From Novosphingobium album (ex Hu et al. 2023) (GTDB lineage: Bacteria > Pseudomonadota > Alphaproteobacteria > Sphingomonadales > Sphingomonadaceae): a DNA stretch of 55,017 nt. Positions 52,753 through 55,017 of this stretch are shown piece after piece. Under the pieces are notes generated by a model. That model saw only the letters and a list, made by a program, of their open reading frames with translations, had not been told where the DNA came from and did no database searches. Where the stretch lies: NCBI RefSeq assembly GCF_022832385.1, contig NZ_JALHLE010000031.1:1-55017 (forward strand), written 5' to 3'. The position numbers and the translations under genes are program-made. Numbering within the stretch: position 1 is the stretch's first letter; the number at the start of each line of letters is the position of its first letter.

Positions 52753-53349
52753 ATGGAACACTATCGCACTATCGCACTGATCGAAAACGACTACCAGAAG
52801 CGGGCGAAGATCACGAACGCCCTGTTCGCTGGCGGTTTTCATGTGGAACCGTTCGAGGAGATCGAGGAATTCATTTCCGAGAGCAAGACGAGCTATATCG
52901 TCCTGATCCACGATAGTGGCGATAATCTGGACAAGCTGTTGAAGCTGATCAACGGTCAGGCCCAATGGTTTCCGATTATCCCTTATGCGGAAGAGGCTCC
53001 GCTTAACTCTATTGTCTCCGCGATGCTCAAGGGCGCGATCGGCTATATCGACCGGTTGCCCGATCTCGATGGCGTGATGGATGTCATCAACTCGAACCGG
53101 GCCGAGCGCCAGAAGCTGATGGAAAACGGCCGCCTGCGGGCCGAAGCGCGTGCCAAGCTGGTGCTGCTCACCAAGCGCGAGCGTGAAGTGCTCAAGTGCA
53201 TGGCCGACGGAGACTCGAACAAGATCATCGGCATGAAACTGGGGATCAGCCCGCGCACGGTGGAAATCCACCGCGCCAACATGATCACCAAGCTCGAGAC
53301 GGATTCGACCAACGAAGCTCTGCGGCTGGCCGCCTACGCGGATATCTGA
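52753..53349 (+). CDS. LuxR-type regulator with a degenerate receiver domain
   Basis: The 198-residue protein has a C-terminal FixJ/LuxR HTH (LTKREREVLKCMADGDSNKI, SPRTVEIHRANMITKL). The N-terminal 120 residues have the receiver layout, but the key residues are altered: the acidic pair is EN (IENDYQKR), the phospho-Asp position in YIVLIHDSG is not in its usual place and the conserved Lys is missing near AIGYIDRLPD. It may therefore work without phosphorylation, by ligand or partner binding. It is alone here, with no histidine kinase beside it. Confidence 0.8.
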   Translation: MEHYRTIALIENDYQKRAKITNALFAGGFHVEPFEEIEEFISESKTSYIVLIHDSGDNLDKLLKLINGQAQWFPIIPYAEEAPLNSIVSAMLKGAIGYIDRLPDLDGVMDVINSNRAERQKLMENGRLRAEARAKLVLLTKREREVLKCMADGDSNKIIGMKLGISPRTVEIHRANMITKLETDSTNEALRLAAYADI

Positions 53350-53376
53350 AGGCGGCAGGCCGCGCGCGGGAACGTT

Positions 53377-53961
53377 TCAGCCCGCGCCCGTCCGCCCGCG
53401 GGTGATCTGGGCCATCGCTTCCGCCACGATGGCTTCCGTGTTCTGGCGCAAGCCGCCGCCTGAGGCCCCAAGGAACAGGGCCGGCAGACCCTTTCGCTTC
53501 CGTGCTGTCAGCCAGAAGCACCGTTCCATGAAGATCTGGATCATGCCCCGCAGGGCGCGGTCGGTCAGTTGCACGTAGACGCGGCGGGAATCGGTCTTGT
53601 CGCGATAGCGGCGCACCAGATCTTCCTTTTCCAGCAAGGTGATCCAGCGCAGCGCCGTGGTTTGCGGCACTTGCGAGCCCAGGCACACGCTGGTCGTCTG
53701 CATCGGCCGGTTCCGCAACTCGCCGATGAAAAGGTCGAGCAGGATATCCCAGGTCGGCTCCCCGAATAGTTGCGGCGAGCCGAACACTTTTTCCCGATGT
53801 CGCCGCATGTTGTAGGTGCCCAGCGCGATTTCCAGCCAGTCATCCACCGTGGGGATCAGGGGCTGACCATCGGCTTCGTCATCGGGTTCGTCGCGGATCG
53901 CAACCTGCGATATGAGTTCGTTGAGTTCACCGGCGAGATCACGGATCCTTTGGCTCGGCAT
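53377..53961 (-). CDS. MarR family transcriptional regulator
   Basis: A 194-residue winged-helix regulator. The DNA-binding part contains EPTWDILLDLFIGELRNRPM, CLGSQVPQTTALRWITLLEKE and the wing RRYRDKTDSRRVYVQLTD. The N-terminal 60 residues and the tail are variable. The ATG at 53961 follows GGGAG. This sphingomonad-type MarR usually controls nearby aromatic-degradation genes. It could recognise dyads such as the one at 15120, but no link is shown. Confidence 0.85.
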   Translation of the reverse strand: MPSQRIRDLAGELNELISQVAIRDEPDDEADGQPLIPTVDDWLEIALGTYNMRRHREKVFGSPQLFGEPTWDILLDLFIGELRNRPMQTTSVCLGSQVPQTTALRWITLLEKEDLVRRYRDKTDSRRVYVQLTDRALRGMIQIFMERCFWLTARKRKGLPALFLGASGGGLRQNTEAIVAEAMAQITRGRTGAG

Positions 53962-54243
53962 GGCGAAGTTCTCCCACGTCAAGGGCCCTCCGACCCTCTG
54001 TCCCTCTCCCCGGAGCATCCTTCCGCGCGGCGGCGTCAAGGACGGCGGAAACTTCGCCCCGTGTTCCGCGAAAGTCAATCGTGCGGATTCATGGAAACAA
54101 GCCCTGCAGGCCACTCGCATTGACTTGCCTTTCGCGGCGAGGCACCATTCGCGCCGCACAATCCGGACGGTCGCCCGGACGGTCGCATTTCAGCATTTTC
54201 CGCATTGCCGATGCGCTGCCCCGGTACCCCGGGTGCCCTGTTT

Positions 54244-54858
54244 TCAGCTTTCGTCAGGCTCCGGATCACGGCCTTCCTGCGCGGCGAGGCGGCGTTCCTT
54301 CATTTTCTCGATCTTGGCATTGATGCTGTCGAGCAAGGCTTCGCTGTCGTACTCGCGCGCCTCGCGCCGCTGCTCGCGCAGCAGTTCCGCCGTGCCGCCG
54401 AAACGCTCCGCGCGGCGCTGGCGCAACAGGAACAGCATCAGCGGCGTGTCGTAGCGCCGCCAGGTGGCGACCACCTTGCCGTCCCACACCACCACGCGTT
54501 CCTCGCCTGCGATCGCGCGTTCGAGCGCGCAGTCCTCCAGCCGGGCGACGCCCCGGTCGATCGCCATGTCCCAGGCTTTGGAAAAGCCCTCGGCGCCCTT
54601 GCGGTGGCGCAGCTTGTAGAGCGCCTCCAGCGAAGCCCCGATCGTGCGCGCCGCCTGCGTGACGATCCCGGTGGCCGCGAGCGCGGCGATGAACGCGCGC
54701 TGCCGGTCCGGCGTGATCGAATTGCGGCGCGGCGCCGTGTGCAGATAGGGCGCGAACCCCAGCAACGGATCGTCCGCGTCCGGCGGCTCGTCGAAGAACG
54801 CGGTGCGCGAGGTGCGGCGGGAAGGGCAAACGGAAGAGGAGCCCAGCGAGGTGCCCAT
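54244..54858 (-). CDS. Hypothetical protein, HTH-like N-terminal region
   Basis: About 204 residues. A helical region with PRRNSITPDRQRAFIAALAA and GIVTQAARTIGASLEALYKL resembles the start of a small-terminase or HTH-type domain. The rest is a basic, coiled-coil-like tail (RQRRAERFGGTAELLREQRR...). It looks like a family seen in sphingomonads, but I cannot name it or its function. ATG 54858 sits directly after a palindromic repeat, whose GGGGAGG may serve as a ribosome site. A longer frame reaching 54954 would be translated through the repeats and is unlikely. Confidence 0.55.
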   Translation of the reverse strand: MGTSLGSSSVCPSRRTSRTAFFDEPPDADDPLLGFAPYLHTAPRRNSITPDRQRAFIAALAATGIVTQAARTIGASLEALYKLRHRKGAEGFSKAWDMAIDRGVARLEDCALERAIAGEERVVVWDGKVVATWRRYDTPLMLFLLRQRRAERFGGTAELLREQRREAREYDSEALLDSINAKIEKMKERRLAAQEGRDPEPDES

Positions 54859-55017
54859 TCCTCCCCGAGCTTGCTCGGGGAGGGGGACCGCCCGCGCAGC
54901 GGGTGGTGGAGGGGGAGGAACCTCCTCAACGCCCGCGCCATCCCCCTCCACCATCGCTGCGCGATGGTCCCCCTCCCCAGGACGAGCCTGGGGAGGATCT
55001 TGGGGAGACAGGCGGAT
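54858..55017. repeat. Cluster of palindromic repeats at the right end
   Basis: Four hairpins lie within 160 bases: CCTCCCCGAGC/GCTCGGGGAGG at 54860-54883, CCGCCCGC/GCGGGTGG near 54888-54906, CCATCGC/GCGATGG near 54950-54966, and CCTCCCCAGG/CCTGGGGAGG near 54973-54996. This mosaic is typical of intergenic palindromic repeats in sphingomonads and runs off the end of the window. Confidence 0.75.

Noticed and set aside
54859..54954. N-terminal extension of the last hypothetical protein through the palindromic repeats
   Set aside because: The extra residues (Pro/Glu/Gly-rich) are what the repeat sequence encodes in that frame and are unlikely to be real protein.

Overview
The window looks like chromosomal DNA of a sphingomonad alphaproteobacterium, most likely Novosphingobium or a close relative. 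This is inferred from gene content, not a database match. The pointers are high GC throughout, several TonB-dependent receptors and short-chain dehydrogenases, a Rieske oxygenase, a P450, a sphingomonad-type MarR regulator, a PhyR/NepR/EcfG general stress system, and the CTTCGACAAGCTCAGG family of intergenic inverted repeats.

Layout. 0-12 kb is mostly housekeeping: a partial SPOR protein, a YbjN-like protein, proC, a Bax-inhibitor-1 membrane protein, a proline-rich lipoprotein, tRNA-Ala(CGC), obgE, a UrcA protein, proB overlapping an NAD-dependent epimerase-like gene, an SBF-type transporter and small hypotheticals. 11.0-12.8 kb is a P450-TetR operon, followed by a chemoreceptor (13.1-15.0 kb). 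15.1-26.8 kb is a catabolic island: a four-gene operon (SDR, DUF1214 protein, sulfotransferase-like protein, zinc alcohol dehydrogenase) behind a clean 10-bp dyad operator, then an MFS carrier, a TonB-dependent receptor, fumarylacetoacetase, a TetR regulator and a second SDR. 27.2-33.1 kb holds a processive-type family-2 glycosyltransferase, an Rrf2 regulator, a TauD/TfdA dioxygenase and an SRPBCC/FAD-dehydrogenase pair.

33.3-43.9 kb is stress and signalling: a GlsB-type membrane protein, Fe superoxide dismutase, a PAS-PAS-GGDEF cyclase, an MFS exporter, and a full general stress response locus with nepR-ecfG, a CHASE-HWE kinase, phyR, a second ecfG-like sigma gene, a receiver-only protein and a Crp/Fnr regulator. 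At least five sites match or nearly match the EcfG promoter GGAAC-N16/17-CGTT. One is symmetric and lies between the divergent nepR and kinase genes. Another drives a short segment with a C-rich loop and a GC-rich hairpin, a candidate stress-induced small RNA. 44.0-55.0 kb carries a Tat/lipobox PhoX phosphatase, a TonB-dependent receptor broken by one in-frame TAA, a beta-CASP nuclease, a Rieske oxygenase alpha subunit, a LuxR-type protein with a degenerate receiver, a MarR regulator and a conserved-looking hypothetical whose upstream region is packed with palindromic repeats.

The catabolic modules fit uptake through TonB receptors, oxidation by P450, Rieske, TauD, FAD and SDR/ADH enzymes, and TetR/MarR control. 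The actual substrates cannot be read from the sequence.
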